Positions 8,818 to 18,246 of a DNA stretch of 64,000 nucleotides are shown here, one piece after another (position 1 is the first letter of the stretch; each line of letters opens with the position of its first letter). The translations under genes were made by a program, and so were the position numbers. The notes under the pieces were generated by a model. The model made no database searches and had not been told where the DNA came from. It was given only the letters and a program-made list of their open reading frames with translations. The stretch is from JANOZM01 sp031429355 (GTDB lineage Bacteria > Pseudomonadota > Gammaproteobacteria > Burkholderiales > Burkholderiaceae_E): NCBI GenBank assembly GCA_031429355.1, contig JANOZM010000014.1, forward strand, positions 124,001 to 188,000, given 5' to 3'.

Positions 8818-9966
8818 TTGTCTGAAACAGCATTATCAACATCGATTGTCAGTTGGTTAGAAAATGGCACAGCTAACAGCGCCCAATGGCACAGTGAGTC
8901 TAACGCACTACCGCCTAAAAAAATCAACATCGCTGACGACACGACAAACTCGAAAGTTGCGTACAAGCAAGTTTGTGAAGGCGCATCGCTAATTTATCGT
9001 GGTGATTTTCAAAACGCCAAACAATTGTTACAAGCAATTGCCCGTAAAGTTGACGCAAACCCGCCCCCTGTGCCCGAAAATTTAACCCAAGCATTTCATC
9101 AGCACCGCGCGCGGCAAATACAACGGGCCAGCATCACCAACAAAATATTAATCGAGCTTAATCAGGGCTGTTGCGATTTAAAACGCGCCCCCGACCTGAC
9201 CGCCGCAGTTGTTAGTGCGCTATTTACCGACGCTAAACCCGACAAATTACCCGCAAAAATGCTGATCTCGTTACGGGAATTATTGGGCATTATTGGTGCC
9301 CACGAGTGGCACAAAAAAGGCGTTTTTATCGAATCACTTCAAGCCAATATTCACGCTACTTATGGTGTTTACAGCCCATTGCGAGGCGAGTACTTAAGTT
9401 TGATTCAGTCGGCTACTTTAGGCCAAGTAAAGACGGCCTTTGACATCGGCACCGGTACTGGCGTGATTGCCGCAATTTTAGCAACACGTGGGGTAAAGTC
9501 GATTATCGCAACCGATAACAGCGAACGTGCTTTACATTGCGCAGCCGAAAATATCGCACGACTGAACCTAGCATCGGTAATAACACTTGAGCAAGCAAAC
9601 CTATTTCCAGGCGGAAACAAAAAAGCGGACTTAATCGTATGTAACCCACCTTGGTTGCCAGCAAAAGCCAATGCACCCATTGAGCACGCTATTTACGACC
9701 CCAACAGCACCATGTTGCGCGGGTTTTTAAGTCATGCAAAAGAGTATTTAAATGCAGACGGCGAAGTTTGGTTAGTTCTTTCAAACTTGGCAGAACATTT
9801 AGGCTTACGCAGCCATGACGAATTACACCAATGGATTGCAAGTGGCGGCTTAACTGTAATTGAAAAATTAGATACCGCGCCAAAACACTCTAAGAGCAGT
9901 GATATATCAGACCCTCTTTACGCTGCACGCGTTAAGGAAGTAACTAGCCTTTATCGATTGAAATAA
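8818..9966 (+). CDS. Class I SAM-dependent methyltransferase, NPPW type
   Basis: 382 residues, starting at a TTG preceded by GGAGA at a good distance. The N-terminal half (about 1-190) is a helical region probably involved in target recognition. The C-terminal half is a Rossmann methyltransferase with motif I FDIGTGTGVIAA and motif IV DLIVCNPPWLPA. NPPY/NPPW marks enzymes that methylate amide or exocyclic amino nitrogen, as in PrmC/HemK and the RlmG/RsmC group. The likely target is a protein glutamine or a nucleic acid base; I cannot choose between them. It is a single-gene unit, convergent with the Rieske operon. Confidence 0.8.
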   Translation: MSETALSTSIVSWLENGTANSAQWHSESNALPPKKINIADDTTNSKVAYKQVCEGASLIYRGDFQNAKQLLQAIARKVDANPPPVPENLTQAFHQHRARQIQRASITNKILIELNQGCCDLKRAPDLTAAVVSALFTDAKPDKLPAKMLISLRELLGIIGAHEWHKKGVFIESLQANIHATYGVYSPLRGEYLSLIQSATLGQVKTAFDIGTGTGVIAAILATRGVKSIIATDNSERALHCAAENIARLNLASVITLEQANLFPGGNKKADLIVCNPPWLPAKANAPIEHAIYDPNSTMLRGFLSHAKEYLNADGEVWLVLSNLAEHLGLRSHDELHQWIASGGLTVIEKLDTAPKHSKSSDISDPLYAARVKEVTSLYRLK

Positions 9967-9992
9967 ATCACCCCAATTGGGTTGGGCGATTT
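9965..9992. terminator. Candidate bidirectional terminator
   Basis: An imperfect hairpin sits between the convergent methyltransferase and Rieske genes: AAATC pairs with GATTT and CCCA with TGGG, around a short loop. A/T tracts lie at both ends, so it could stop transcription from both sides. The stem is short, so the call is tentative. Confidence 0.45.
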
Positions 9993-10005
9993 CGAGCAAG
10001 CATTG

Positions 10006-11043
10006 TTAAACCAGATGCTCGCGCGCTATCTCCGATTCGATCAATTTTCTGAACCGCGTTAACGCTCCATCCAAATGCAATGGCAGCATTTTAAAATCGG
10101 GCGCTAATGCCAAGCTTGCGCTTTGCGCCCCGATCATGTCTTTGTCTTCGTGAAACGCACGAACCAATGTGTCGTACATTGCCATAGCTAGATCGCCGTC
10201 ACCCTGCCCGGTTTTGTGCCCTTGCTGAAAAAAATAGTGGGTACTATTTTCAGTTTCGGGCGTCACTGTTTGGCAACTGTGTAACTCGACTTCAAATGAA
10301 TCTAAGGTATTAGTTTTGCTTGGCCTTCCGCCCGATTTCATGAGCAACGTTCCGGGTAACAAAAACTCGTAATCCCACCACCGATCGAGCAAGCCTTTGA
10401 ATTGGTGAATGCGGTCGTAATAAGGTGAGGACTTTGCCTCTGAGACAGCGCGCTGCAAACGCAAGCCCCGCTGGCCCGGTGTAGTTACTTCGCTTACTGT
10501 TGGTCGTGCTTGCGCAATTGCAAGCGAACCGCCTAAGGTTTTTTCGTGGACGTAACTAAGGTGCGAAAAATCTAATAAATTGTCGCAAATTAGCAAGTAG
10601 TTGGTGTCGTAATGCATATAGCCCGGAACGTTTTTCCATTCGGGGCTGTTGCAAGAATAATTATCTGGTAATTGCAGCAGGTCGGCCTTTTCGGGCTCGC
10701 CCATCCAAACAAAAATCCAGCGGTTTTTTTCTACTATCGGGTAGCGCTTTACGCATGCAGTAGCGGGCACCTTTTCCATACCCGGAACTTCGGTGCATTG
10801 GCCTTGAGGGTTAAAGACTAAGCCGTGGTAACCACAGCGCAAATTATCGCCCTCTAACCGCCCCTTTGACAACGGTGCGCCACGATGTACGCAGCGATCT
10901 GCCAATGCAACTAGTCCCGCACTCGACCGATACACCACAATCGGCTCACCCAATACAGTGCGCGAAAAAATAGCCCCATTAGCTTGTTCATTTGGGATCT
11001 CGTAGTCCCATGCAATCATGTACCAACAATTTCTAACGAACAT
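10006..11043 (-). CDS. Rieske [2Fe-2S] ring-hydroxylating oxygenase, large subunit
   Basis: 345 residues. The N-terminal Rieske domain has Cys51, His53, Cys70 and His73 (CVHRGAP and CGYHG), the ligands of a [2Fe-2S] cluster. The C-terminal catalytic domain has NLLDFSHLSYVH, with the histidines for the mononuclear iron and the bridging aspartate. Size and motifs fit the VanA-like group (vanillate O-demethylase and phthalate/toluenesulfonate oxygenase relatives). Such enzymes need a reductase, not encoded here. It is the last gene of a minus-strand operon with three dehydrogenases, suggesting attack on an aromatic or methoxylated substrate brought in by the divergent ABC transporter (inference). 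Confidence 0.9.
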   Translation of the reverse strand: MFVRNCWYMIAWDYEIPNEQANGAIFSRTVLGEPIVVYRSSAGLVALADRCVHRGAPLSKGRLEGDNLRCGYHGLVFNPQGQCTEVPGMEKVPATACVKRYPIVEKNRWIFVWMGEPEKADLLQLPDNYSCNSPEWKNVPGYMHYDTNYLLICDNLLDFSHLSYVHEKTLGGSLAIAQARPTVSEVTTPGQRGLRLQRAVSEAKSSPYYDRIHQFKGLLDRWWDYEFLLPGTLLMKSGGRPSKTNTLDSFEVELHSCQTVTPETENSTHYFFQQGHKTGQGDGDLAMAMYDTLVRAFHEDKDMIGAQSASLALAPDFKMLPLHLDGALTRFRKLIESEIAREHLV

Positions 11044-11129
11044 AGGCTGAACTCCTGACGGTGTTTTGCAATTCGTTTCAAGAACGCTTGATGCTAACGT
11101 GCGTAATTCGGGGCTATAAAATGCAGCGT

Positions 11130-12074
11130 TTAGAAGACTGGCGTTTTCAACCCCTGTCCTGCAAAAAACGCCGCTACATTATCTAAAGTTAATTGCCCCA
11201 TCGCCGCGCGAGTATCTGCTGTCGCGCTACCCTGATGCGGCTGTAAAACAATGTGATTTACGCTAAATAAGGCTTCGGGCACTTTAGGTTCGTCGTTAAA
11301 CACGTCTAGCCCTGCACCACCTAATTCGCCGTTTAACAAAAACTCAACTAATGCTTCTTGGTCCACAACCGAACCACGCGCAATGTTTACAAAAATACCT
11401 TCTTTACCCAGCGCTTTTAATGCCGCGCGTGACACCACTTTTTCGGTTGCTTTGCCACCTGGGCAAGCGGCAACAATAACATCGGCCCATTCGCCTAGCG
11501 CTTCGGTAGTCAAATAGTGCGCATACGGAAGATCTGCTTTTTTGCGCGGGCCCATGTAGGCAATTTCGCAATTAAACGGTAGTAAACGTTTGGCAATAGC
11601 CTGACCAATACGGCCCATACCGACAATCCCGACACGACGGCGTTGCATCGTTAGCGTTAGGGGCATACCGCCTTTTAACCAATGGCCTTCGCGTACGAAC
11701 CGATCCCCTTGGGGTAATTGGCGTACCGCAGCTAACAATAAGCCAACGGCCATATCCGCAACGTCTTCGGTTAGTACATCGGGTGTATTGCTAACGGCAA
11801 TGCCTTTAGCTTTGCAATACTCGAGATCAATCGCATCAACACCCACACCAAAACAGGCGACTAATTTTAAGTTAGGTAATTGCTCTAGTATCGCTTTCTC
11901 GGCACCGCGTCCGCCGGTCGTCAACAGCACTTGGCAACGCGCTGCTATAGATTGAATAAGCGCGGCTTTATCGGGCGCTGAACCGTAGTGGTGTACTTCG
12001 TATAACGATTCGGCTACTTGTTGTTTTGGTCCGTACATTGCGGACAGGCTTAAGACACAGGGTTTGGTAGACAT
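11130..12074 (-). CDS. D-isomer-specific 2-hydroxyacid dehydrogenase
   Basis: A NAD(P)-dependent dehydrogenase reducing 2-keto acids (glyoxylate or hydroxypyruvate reductase type). Visible are the nucleotide-binding VGIVGMGRIGQAIAKRL, the catalytic Arg in NIARGSVVDQEAL, the Glu in LDVFNDEP and the catalytic His in VLQPHQGSAT. The frame is open from a GTG at 12101, but the ATG at 12074 gives the usual N-terminus (MSTKPCVLSLSAM), so I prefer it; neither start has a strong ribosome binding site. It lies about 50 bp after the Ldh2 gene and about 90 bp before the Rieske gene, in the same orientation. Confidence 0.88.
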   Translation of the reverse strand: MSTKPCVLSLSAMYGPKQQVAESLYEVHHYGSAPDKAALIQSIAARCQVLLTTGGRGAEKAILEQLPNLKLVACFGVGVDAIDLEYCKAKGIAVSNTPDVLTEDVADMAVGLLLAAVRQLPQGDRFVREGHWLKGGMPLTLTMQRRRVGIVGMGRIGQAIAKRLLPFNCEIAYMGPRKKADLPYAHYLTTEALGEWADVIVAACPGGKATEKVVSRAALKALGKEGIFVNIARGSVVDQEALVEFLLNGELGGAGLDVFNDEPKVPEALFSVNHIVLQPHQGSATADTRAAMGQLTLDNVAAFFAGQGLKTPVF

Positions 12075-12124
12075 TGGAAATTTTCGTTGAAAGATGTTCA
12101 CGGTGTTTTAAATTTAAAAGCTAA

Positions 12125-13183
12125 TTACAAAGCTTGAATTTGAAATTTTTCTGCCCAAGGTTTTAATTTTGGCAAAATACTAGGGTGTAGTTTAACGCCT
12201 TGTTGCAATTGTTCATGCTTGCGTTCAAGTCCACGTTGTCCGGGCAAACGCACAGGATGATTTGGGTCGCGCGCAGGATTAGTTAGGCATTGATCGACCA
12301 AAAAATCGGTTTGCTCGGTGAAGGCACTTAATCCTTCTGTTGGACCCGAAAATGCCCTTGGGTCAGTAACACGAACCATTACGGCAGCGCCCCACTTCGG
12401 GATGGTTTGGCTGGCACGACCAAAGCCCGACAAGCCCGCCGTAAACGCTTCTACCATCAAACCTAAGCCATAACCTTTATGACCCGCATCAACCCCACCT
12501 AGGGGCAATAACGTGCCAGGCGGTGAGGTTTGCGTCACCTTCGGATCGGCACTTGGTTGCCCATGTTGATCAGCCCACCAAAGCCCCGGCGCAGTTTGGT
12601 TTGCAGCAGCTAATCGATTGGTCATTGCGTTAGTCGTAATGGAAGCAGAGACGTCAATTAAAATCGGCGGGTAGCGACGAGTTGGGATACCAATGGCCAT
12701 TGGGTTTGGGGTAATCACCGCCTTTGTGCCACCAAACGGCGCAACACTGGCGGCCCCCGGATCAGAGGTAAACACTTCGACCAGATAACCCGCTTTTGCG
12801 GGCGCTTCCAAATACGCAGCAAGACAAGCAATATGGTGCGACTGCTCGATGGCAACACAACCGCTGCCGAACTCTTTAGCGCGCTCAGTCGCCCACGCAA
12901 TGGCTTGCGTTACAACATAGGGACCAGGCAAACGCTTTGCATTCCAATGCGCAACAGCGGGCCGATTAACTGTTTTAAGAATCTCGCCCTTGCCCTGCAT
13001 TAACCCCTTTTCAAGTTCATCTAAATAGGCCGGTAGTTGCGCCAAGCCGTGCGTGTCATGCCCTAATAAATCGGCCTCGACCAAAACGGCTGCAACACAA
13101 GTTGCAATTTCGTCCGTACAGCCCGCGGCTTTTAATAGTTGGCTTGCATATTGAATTAAATTCGAAACTTCGTATTGCTGCAA
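12125..13183 (-). CDS. Ldh2-type malate/L-lactate (ureidoglycolate) dehydrogenase
   Basis: A member of the malate/L-lactate dehydrogenase family, which oxidises 2-hydroxyacids with NAD(P) using an unusual non-Rossmann fold. Typical features are VLVEADLLGHDTHGLAQLP near the N-terminus, NPMAIGIPT in the middle and GHKGYGLGLMVE. The frame continues upstream to 13294 but would then overlap the preceding SDR gene by about 110 bp. The TTG at 13181-13183, 1 bp after the SDR stop (13185-13187) and behind a GGAAGGG stretch, gives 352 residues, the normal family length, so I choose it. The substrate is unknown. Confidence 0.82.
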   Translation of the reverse strand: MQQYEVSNLIQYASQLLKAAGCTDEIATCVAAVLVEADLLGHDTHGLAQLPAYLDELEKGLMQGKGEILKTVNRPAVAHWNAKRLPGPYVVTQAIAWATERAKEFGSGCVAIEQSHHIACLAAYLEAPAKAGYLVEVFTSDPGAASVAPFGGTKAVITPNPMAIGIPTRRYPPILIDVSASITTNAMTNRLAAANQTAPGLWWADQHGQPSADPKVTQTSPPGTLLPLGGVDAGHKGYGLGLMVEAFTAGLSGFGRASQTIPKWGAAVMVRVTDPRAFSGPTEGLSAFTEQTDFLVDQCLTNPARDPNHPVRLPGQRGLERKHEQLQQGVKLHPSILPKLKPWAEKFQIQAL

Positions 13184-13184
13184 T

Positions 13185-13946
13185 TTAGTAAACCGCCCTT
13201 CCGCCCGAGCAATCAAATACAGCACCGGTCGAAAATGAACACTCGTCGCTGAGCAACCAAATACACATTTGTGCAACTTCATCCACAGTACCAAATCGGC
13301 CCATCGGAATTTTAGACAACATAAACTGAATATGTTGTTCGGTCATTTGATCGAAGATTGGCGTCTTAACGGCAGCAGGCGTTATGCAATTCACGCGAAC
13401 ACCGGTTTGCGCCAACTCTTTGCCAAACGATTTTGTTAGACCAATTACGGCGGCTTTGCTTGATGAATAAGCGCTGGCGTTGGGGTTGCCGTCTTTACCC
13501 GCAATAGACGCAATGTTAACGATACGGCCAAAGTTGTTTTTCATCATGGCTTTGCCGACTGCTTGGTTGCACAACATTAAGCCATGCACGTTGACGTCGT
13601 AAACGTTTTTCCAAGCCGCGTAGTCGTATTCCATCATTGGCACATTGGGACCGGTTACGCCAGCGCTGCAAACTAAACCTTCAATTGAACCGGTTAAAGC
13701 AACCGTCGCTTCACAAGCCTTAGCAACAGAGTGAAAATCGGTGACGTCTACTTCGATACTAGAAATATTGGCTGGATAGTCGGCCACTTTGCCGGCATCA
13801 TGTGCCAGATCCCAAATGACTACGCGTTGGCCCTGTTGCGCCAACCGTTGCGCAATACCAGCACCAATGCCCGAACCCCCACCAGTTACAACAACGGTTC
13901 TGGGCTTTTGATTCGCATTTGCGCTTTGCTGACTGGATTGGGGCAT
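13185..13946 (-). CDS. Short-chain dehydrogenase/reductase
   Basis: 253 residues of the classical SDR family. The nucleotide-binding motif is VVTGGGSGIGAGIA near residue 20, NAG is replaced by SAG (CSAGVTG), and the catalytic Ser and YxxxK are in ASIAGKDGNPNASAYSSSK. It probably oxidises or reduces a hydroxyacyl or sugar-like substrate with NAD(P). It is the first gene of the minus-strand operon that continues with Ldh2, 2-hydroxyacid dehydrogenase and Rieske genes, and it is divergent from the ABC transporter operon, with about 150 bp between them for shared control. Confidence 0.87.
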   Translation of the reverse strand: MPQSSQQSANANQKPRTVVVTGGGSGIGAGIAQRLAQQGQRVVIWDLAHDAGKVADYPANISSIEVDVTDFHSVAKACEATVALTGSIEGLVCSAGVTGPNVPMMEYDYAAWKNVYDVNVHGLMLCNQAVGKAMMKNNFGRIVNIASIAGKDGNPNASAYSSSKAAVIGLTKSFGKELAQTGVRVNCITPAAVKTPIFDQMTEQHIQFMLSKIPMGRFGTVDEVAQMCIWLLSDECSFSTGAVFDCSGGRAVY

Positions 13947-14097
13947 TTGAATTTCTCCGCATTAGACCTTAATGCCTCACTATACAACGACGCCTTTCTA
14001 CTAAAATTGCGTCATTCTCGTGGGCTGGGCTTGTAAGTCGCCGGTCAACCCTTAGTGGCCCTAAGCAGTTAAAGGCCGATACTTCAAAGGAGTTCGT

Positions 14098-15453
14098 ATG
14101 AACGCTGCTTGGTCTAATCATGCAATGACTGTTTCATCCTTCGGTTCTACCGTTGGTTTCGCTTTGGGTTCTAGTTTGAGTTCAGCTTTGGGATCAACCG
14201 TTCCTGCGCTCAAGTTCGCAGCGTTTACCGTTGCGCTAGGCTTGGCTACCGTTGCCATTACTGTAGGTTCGGCGCACGCACAAACCAAAACATCAACAGG
14301 CACAAGCGCCGCGCCGAAGTTAAACGGCACCATAAAAATTGGCGAACTTAATAGCTACAAAGCGCAACCCGCATTTTTAGAGCCCTACAAAAAAGGTATC
14401 GAATTAGCGGTTGAAGAAATTAATGCCAGTGGTGGCGTGTTGGGCAAAAAATTAGAAATCGTGCATCGCGATGACAACGCCAACCCTGGCGATGCGGTAC
14501 GCGTAGCCGAAGAGCTATTATCGCGCGAACAAGTCGTTATGCTCACGGGTACTTTTTTATCCAACATTGGCTTGGCCGTCACCGACTTTGCCAAGCAACG
14601 CAAAGTAGTGTTCTTGGCTTCCGAGCCATTAACGGACAAAATCACTTGGCAGAACGGCAACCGCTATACATTCCGCTTGCGTCCAAATACTTATATGCAA
14701 GCTTCTATGCTGGTACCAGAAGCCGTCAAGCTTAAGAAAAAGCGCTGGGCTATTGTGTACCCCAACTACGAGTACGGCCAATCGGCAGCAGCAACCTTTA
14801 AGCAATTGATGAAGGCAGCCCAACCCGATATCGAGTTTGTTGCAGAGCAAGCAGCCCCTTTAGGCAAAGTAGATGCAGGCGCTGTTGCGCAAGCGTTAGC
14901 TGATGCAAAACCTGATGCAATTTTTAATGTTTTGTTTGGCGCCGATTTGGCTAAGTTTGTGCGTGAAGGCAATACGCGCGGTTTGTTTAAAGGCCGTGAG
15001 GTCGTTAGCTTGTTATCTGGCGAGCCAGAGTATTTAGATCCATTAAAAGACGAAGCACCTGCCGGTTGGATTGTGACAGGCTACCCTTGGCAAGGCATTC
15101 AAACACCCGAGCACAAGGCGTTTTTCGTTGCCTACTACAAGCGCTTTAACGATAACCCACGGCTTGGCTCTGTGGTGGGTTATGCAACAATTAAATCAAT
15201 TGCAGCCGCTTTAAACAAAGCCAAATCTACCGACACCGAAAAAGTAATTGCGGCATTTAAAAACCTACCCGTGAGCAGCCCATTTGGCCCAATGATTTAT
15301 CGCGCGCAAGACAATCAAGCAACCATGGGTGCTTTTGTAGGCCGCATTGGTTTAGAAGGCGGCAAAGGCATCATGAAAGATTATTATTATGTGGACGGCG
15401 CAAAGGTGTTGCCATCCGATGCCGAGGTTGCGAAATTGCGCCCCGCAAAATAA
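14098..15453 (+). CDS. Branched-chain amino acid-type ABC transporter, binding protein
   Basis: A LivK-like periplasmic binding protein of 451 residues. The start ATG follows a strong AAGGAG (14087-14092). The N-terminus is unusually long: about 38 residues rich in Gly, Ser and Ala come before the hydrophobic core (FAAFTVALGLATVAITV) and the cleavage site GSAHA near residue 60. The mature part has GTIKIGELNSYK, AVEEINASGGVLGKKLEIV and a FRLRPNTY segment, all typical of type I periplasmic folds. It is immediately followed by the fused permease. The divergent oxidoreductase operon suggests an aromatic or hydroxyacid ligand instead of an amino acid (inference). Confidence 0.9.
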   Translation: MNAAWSNHAMTVSSFGSTVGFALGSSLSSALGSTVPALKFAAFTVALGLATVAITVGSAHAQTKTSTGTSAAPKLNGTIKIGELNSYKAQPAFLEPYKKGIELAVEEINASGGVLGKKLEIVHRDDNANPGDAVRVAEELLSREQVVMLTGTFLSNIGLAVTDFAKQRKVVFLASEPLTDKITWQNGNRYTFRLRPNTYMQASMLVPEAVKLKKKRWAIVYPNYEYGQSAAATFKQLMKAAQPDIEFVAEQAAPLGKVDAGAVAQALADAKPDAIFNVLFGADLAKFVREGNTRGLFKGREVVSLLSGEPEYLDPLKDEAPAGWIVTGYPWQGIQTPEHKAFFVAYYKRFNDNPRLGSVVGYATIKSIAAALNKAKSTDTEKVIAAFKNLPVSSPFGPMIYRAQDNQATMGAFVGRIGLEGGKGIMKDYYYVDGAKVLPSDAEVAKLRPAK

Positions 15454-17391
15454 GTGACTGATTTGTTGGGCAGTATCGCCGTTCAAATCTTGAATGGCTT
15501 AACCGGCACGACCAGCTTGTTTTTAGTGGGTGCCGGTTTGTCATTGATTTTTGGCGTAACGCGTATTGTCAATTTTGCGCATGGCTCGTTTTACATGCTG
15601 GGCATTTATTTCGCTTACAGCCTTATTGAGTTTTTTAGCCAACACCAAATCAATAGCATCATCGGTTTCTGGGGCGGTATTGTGCTTGCTGCGGTTATCG
15701 TTGCCGTTATTGGTGCGCTCATTGAAATAACCTTGTTGCGACGTATTTATCGCGCGCCCGAACTCTTTCAATTACTAGGCACATTTGCGTTAACTATAAT
15801 TATCAAAGACGTCGCGTTAGCCTACTGGGGGCCAGAAGACCTGTTAGGCCCTAAGGCACCCGGCTTAAAAGGCGCTGTGGAAATTTTTGGCCGAAGTGTC
15901 CCTGAATACGATTTGTTGACGATTGTCGTTGGCCCCTTCGTACTCGGTGCACTTTGGCTCTTGCTCACTAAAACACGTTGGGGTTTATTGATTCGCGCCG
16001 CAACTCAAGACCGCGAAATAGTGGGTGCCTTAGGCGTCAATCAAAAATGGTTGTTTACTAGCGTGTTTGCACTTGGCGCATTTTTAGCTGCACTCGGTGG
16101 TGCGTTACAAATTCCACGAGAACCTGCCAACTTAAGCTTAGATCTGGCCGTCATCGGCGATGCTTTTGTGGTCGTTGTGGTGGGCGGCATGGGCAGCATC
16201 CCCGGTGCGTTTGTAGCTGCATTAGTTATTTCAATGGTTAAAGCCTTGTGCATCGGTTTGGGCACCGTGCAAATAGGTGAACACTCGTTTGCGTTTTCTA
16301 AGCTCACCATGGTGGCCGAGTTTTTAGTCATGGCGGCTGTGCTTGTTTGGCGACCTTGGGGCCTGTTTGGCAAACCCCAAGCCCCCGTAAGAAACGTAGG
16401 CGAAATAGAAGCGCCATTACGCAACTTAAGTTCTGCTTCCAAAATTTCATTGGTTGTTAGTGCCATTGCACTGTTGCTTTTACCTTTGTTGGCCGAGCAG
16501 TATCCGTACAGCATCATTATCGCGATCGATATTTTAATTGCGATTTTGTTTGCGCAAAGTTTGCACTTTGTTATGGGGCCTGGCGGCATGCACTCGTTTG
16601 GACACGCGGCTTACTTTGGCCTCGGAGCCTATGGAACCGCATTGTTTTTTAAAGCCCTAGCTTTACCAATGGAAGTGGCCTTGCTATTAGCGCCCCTGTT
16701 AGCGGGCTTAGGTGCCCTTATTTTCGGCTGGTTTTGTGTTCGACTAAGCGGCGTATACCTTGCAATGCTTACCCTTGCGTTCGCCCAAATTGTTTGGTCC
16801 GTAGTGTTTCAATGGGATGGCATTACCGGCGGCAGCAACGGCCTACTAGGGCTCTGGCCCAGCGAATGGCTACAAAACAAAGTCGCGTTTTATTACCTTA
16901 GCTTAGGTCTAGTTGCTACGGCAGTTTGGTTGTTATTTAAATTGCTCAACGCACCGTTCGGTTACGCACTTAGGGCTACACGCGATTCGCCCTTACGCGC
17001 CGCCGCCATTGGAATTAACCAAGACCGAATCCAATGGGCCGCCTTCGTTGTCGCTGGTTTAAGCGCAGGCCTTGCGGGCGCACTCTTTGCATTTGCCAAG
17101 GGCACCATATCGCCCGAAACTTTGTCAGTAGCCAAATCGGTTGATGGCTTAGTGATGGTCTTGTTGGGTGGCATTCAATCGTTAGCGGGTCCCGTTGTTG
17201 GGGCTAGTTTATTTACATGGTTGCAAGACCTATTAATGCGCGAAACCGATTATTGGCGCGCTGGACTTGGCGCCGTTATTCTCACTTTAGTGATGCTGTT
17301 TCCGGGTGGTGTTGTTGGCGGTTTATCGGCCTTGTGGGGTCGAGTATTGATGGGATCGAGTATTTTTAAACAGGCGGGCCGAAAATGTTAA
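15454..17391 (+). CDS. Fused LivH-LivM ABC permease
   Basis: 645 residues, starting with GTG directly after the stop of the binding-protein gene. Residues about 1-305 form a complete LivH permease (LSLIFGVTRIVNFAHGSFYMLG, with AAVLVWRPWGLFG at the end). A linker of about 20 residues follows, then a complete LivM permease (FVMGPGGMHSFGHAAYFGLGAYG, RLSGVYLAMLTLAFAQ, GGSNGL). Normally these are two proteins forming a heterodimeric channel; here they are one chain. The overlap of 7 bp with the next ATPase gene shows co-translation. Confidence 0.92.
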   Translation: MTDLLGSIAVQILNGLTGTTSLFLVGAGLSLIFGVTRIVNFAHGSFYMLGIYFAYSLIEFFSQHQINSIIGFWGGIVLAAVIVAVIGALIEITLLRRIYRAPELFQLLGTFALTIIIKDVALAYWGPEDLLGPKAPGLKGAVEIFGRSVPEYDLLTIVVGPFVLGALWLLLTKTRWGLLIRAATQDREIVGALGVNQKWLFTSVFALGAFLAALGGALQIPREPANLSLDLAVIGDAFVVVVVGGMGSIPGAFVAALVISMVKALCIGLGTVQIGEHSFAFSKLTMVAEFLVMAAVLVWRPWGLFGKPQAPVRNVGEIEAPLRNLSSASKISLVVSAIALLLLPLLAEQYPYSIIIAIDILIAILFAQSLHFVMGPGGMHSFGHAAYFGLGAYGTALFFKALALPMEVALLLAPLLAGLGALIFGWFCVRLSGVYLAMLTLAFAQIVWSVVFQWDGITGGSNGLLGLWPSEWLQNKVAFYYLSLGLVATAVWLLFKLLNAPFGYALRATRDSPLRAAAIGINQDRIQWAAFVVAGLSAGLAGALFAFAKGTISPETLSVAKSVDGLVMVLLGGIQSLAGPVVGASLFTWLQDLLMRETDYWRAGLGAVILTLVMLFPGGVVGGLSALWGRVLMGSSIFKQAGRKC

Positions 17392-18236
17392 GTAATGTGC
17401 CTAGCCTAAAAGTTACTGGCATTAGCAAATCGTTTGGTGGCTTAAAAGCGGTCGACAATATAAGCTTCGAAATTCAATCTGGCGAATTGCTCGCCCTTAT
17501 CGGCCCTAATGGAGCGGGTAAATCGACATGCTTTAATTTAATCAATGGACAGTTAAAGCCTGATGCGGGTTTAGTCGAATTAGGGAGCACTTCGTTAACT
17601 GGAAAAACTGTTGAACAAATTTTTCATTGCGGAGTGGGACGCACTTTTCAAATCGCGGCAACATTTAGCTCGATGACGGTTGTTGAAAATGTTCAGATGG
17701 CTTTGCTATCCAAGCAAATCCATTTAAGCCATCGCAGTAATTCACTCGCATTAAACGCGCGCCGTGCTTCGACGCGCAGTGTTTCGTTACTTGCTTGGTT
17801 TAAACCGAATGGTGCGAGCAGTGGTTTAACTGCGGCACGCGAACAACATCGCGACCAAGCTTTAGTTTTGCTTGATCGCGTTGGAATGCGAGACCAAGCC
17901 GATCGTGCCACCAGCGTCTTGGCTTACGGTGATATTAAGCGCGCCGAGCTTGCTATTGCGCTAGCTAACGAACCCCAATTGCTGCTGATGGATGAGCCCA
18001 CTGCCGGCATGGCTCCTCAAGAGCGATTATCACTAATGGCAATTACCCAAGAAATTGCCAGAGCGCAGCGTATTGCGGTACTTTTTACCGAGCATAGTAT
18101 GGACGCTGTTTTTACTTACGCGGATCGCGTCATTGTGTTGGCGCGCGGCCAACTGATTGCACAAGGGTCCGTTGAGCAAGTTCGTAACGATCCGAAGGTA
18201 CAAGAAGTTTACCTCGGGCGTGGTGCAAAACAATGA
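17385..18236 (+). CDS. LivG-type ABC transporter ATPase
   Basis: 283 residues. Walker A is IGPNGAGKST, the signature is LAYGDIKRAELAIAL (the LSYG variant usual in LivG) and Walker B is LLLMDEPTAGMAP, followed by the H-loop FTEHSMDAVF. It powers the fused permease. Compared with most LivG proteins (about 255 residues) it has an extra stretch around residues 110-145, where LivG proteins normally carry a short helical insert. The start at 17385 overlaps the permease gene by 7 bp. Confidence 0.92.
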   Translation: MLSNVPSLKVTGISKSFGGLKAVDNISFEIQSGELLALIGPNGAGKSTCFNLINGQLKPDAGLVELGSTSLTGKTVEQIFHCGVGRTFQIAATFSSMTVVENVQMALLSKQIHLSHRSNSLALNARRASTRSVSLLAWFKPNGASSGLTAAREQHRDQALVLLDRVGMRDQADRATSVLAYGDIKRAELAIALANEPQLLLMDEPTAGMAPQERLSLMAITQEIARAQRIAVLFTEHSMDAVFTYADRVIVLARGQLIAQGSVEQVRNDPKVQEVYLGRGAKQ

Positions 18237-18246
18237 ACGGTGCTGT

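Noticed and set aside
13184..13294. An N-terminal extension of the Ldh2-type dehydrogenase
   Set aside because: These 37 codons lie wholly inside the SDR gene in another frame and make the protein longer than the family norm.
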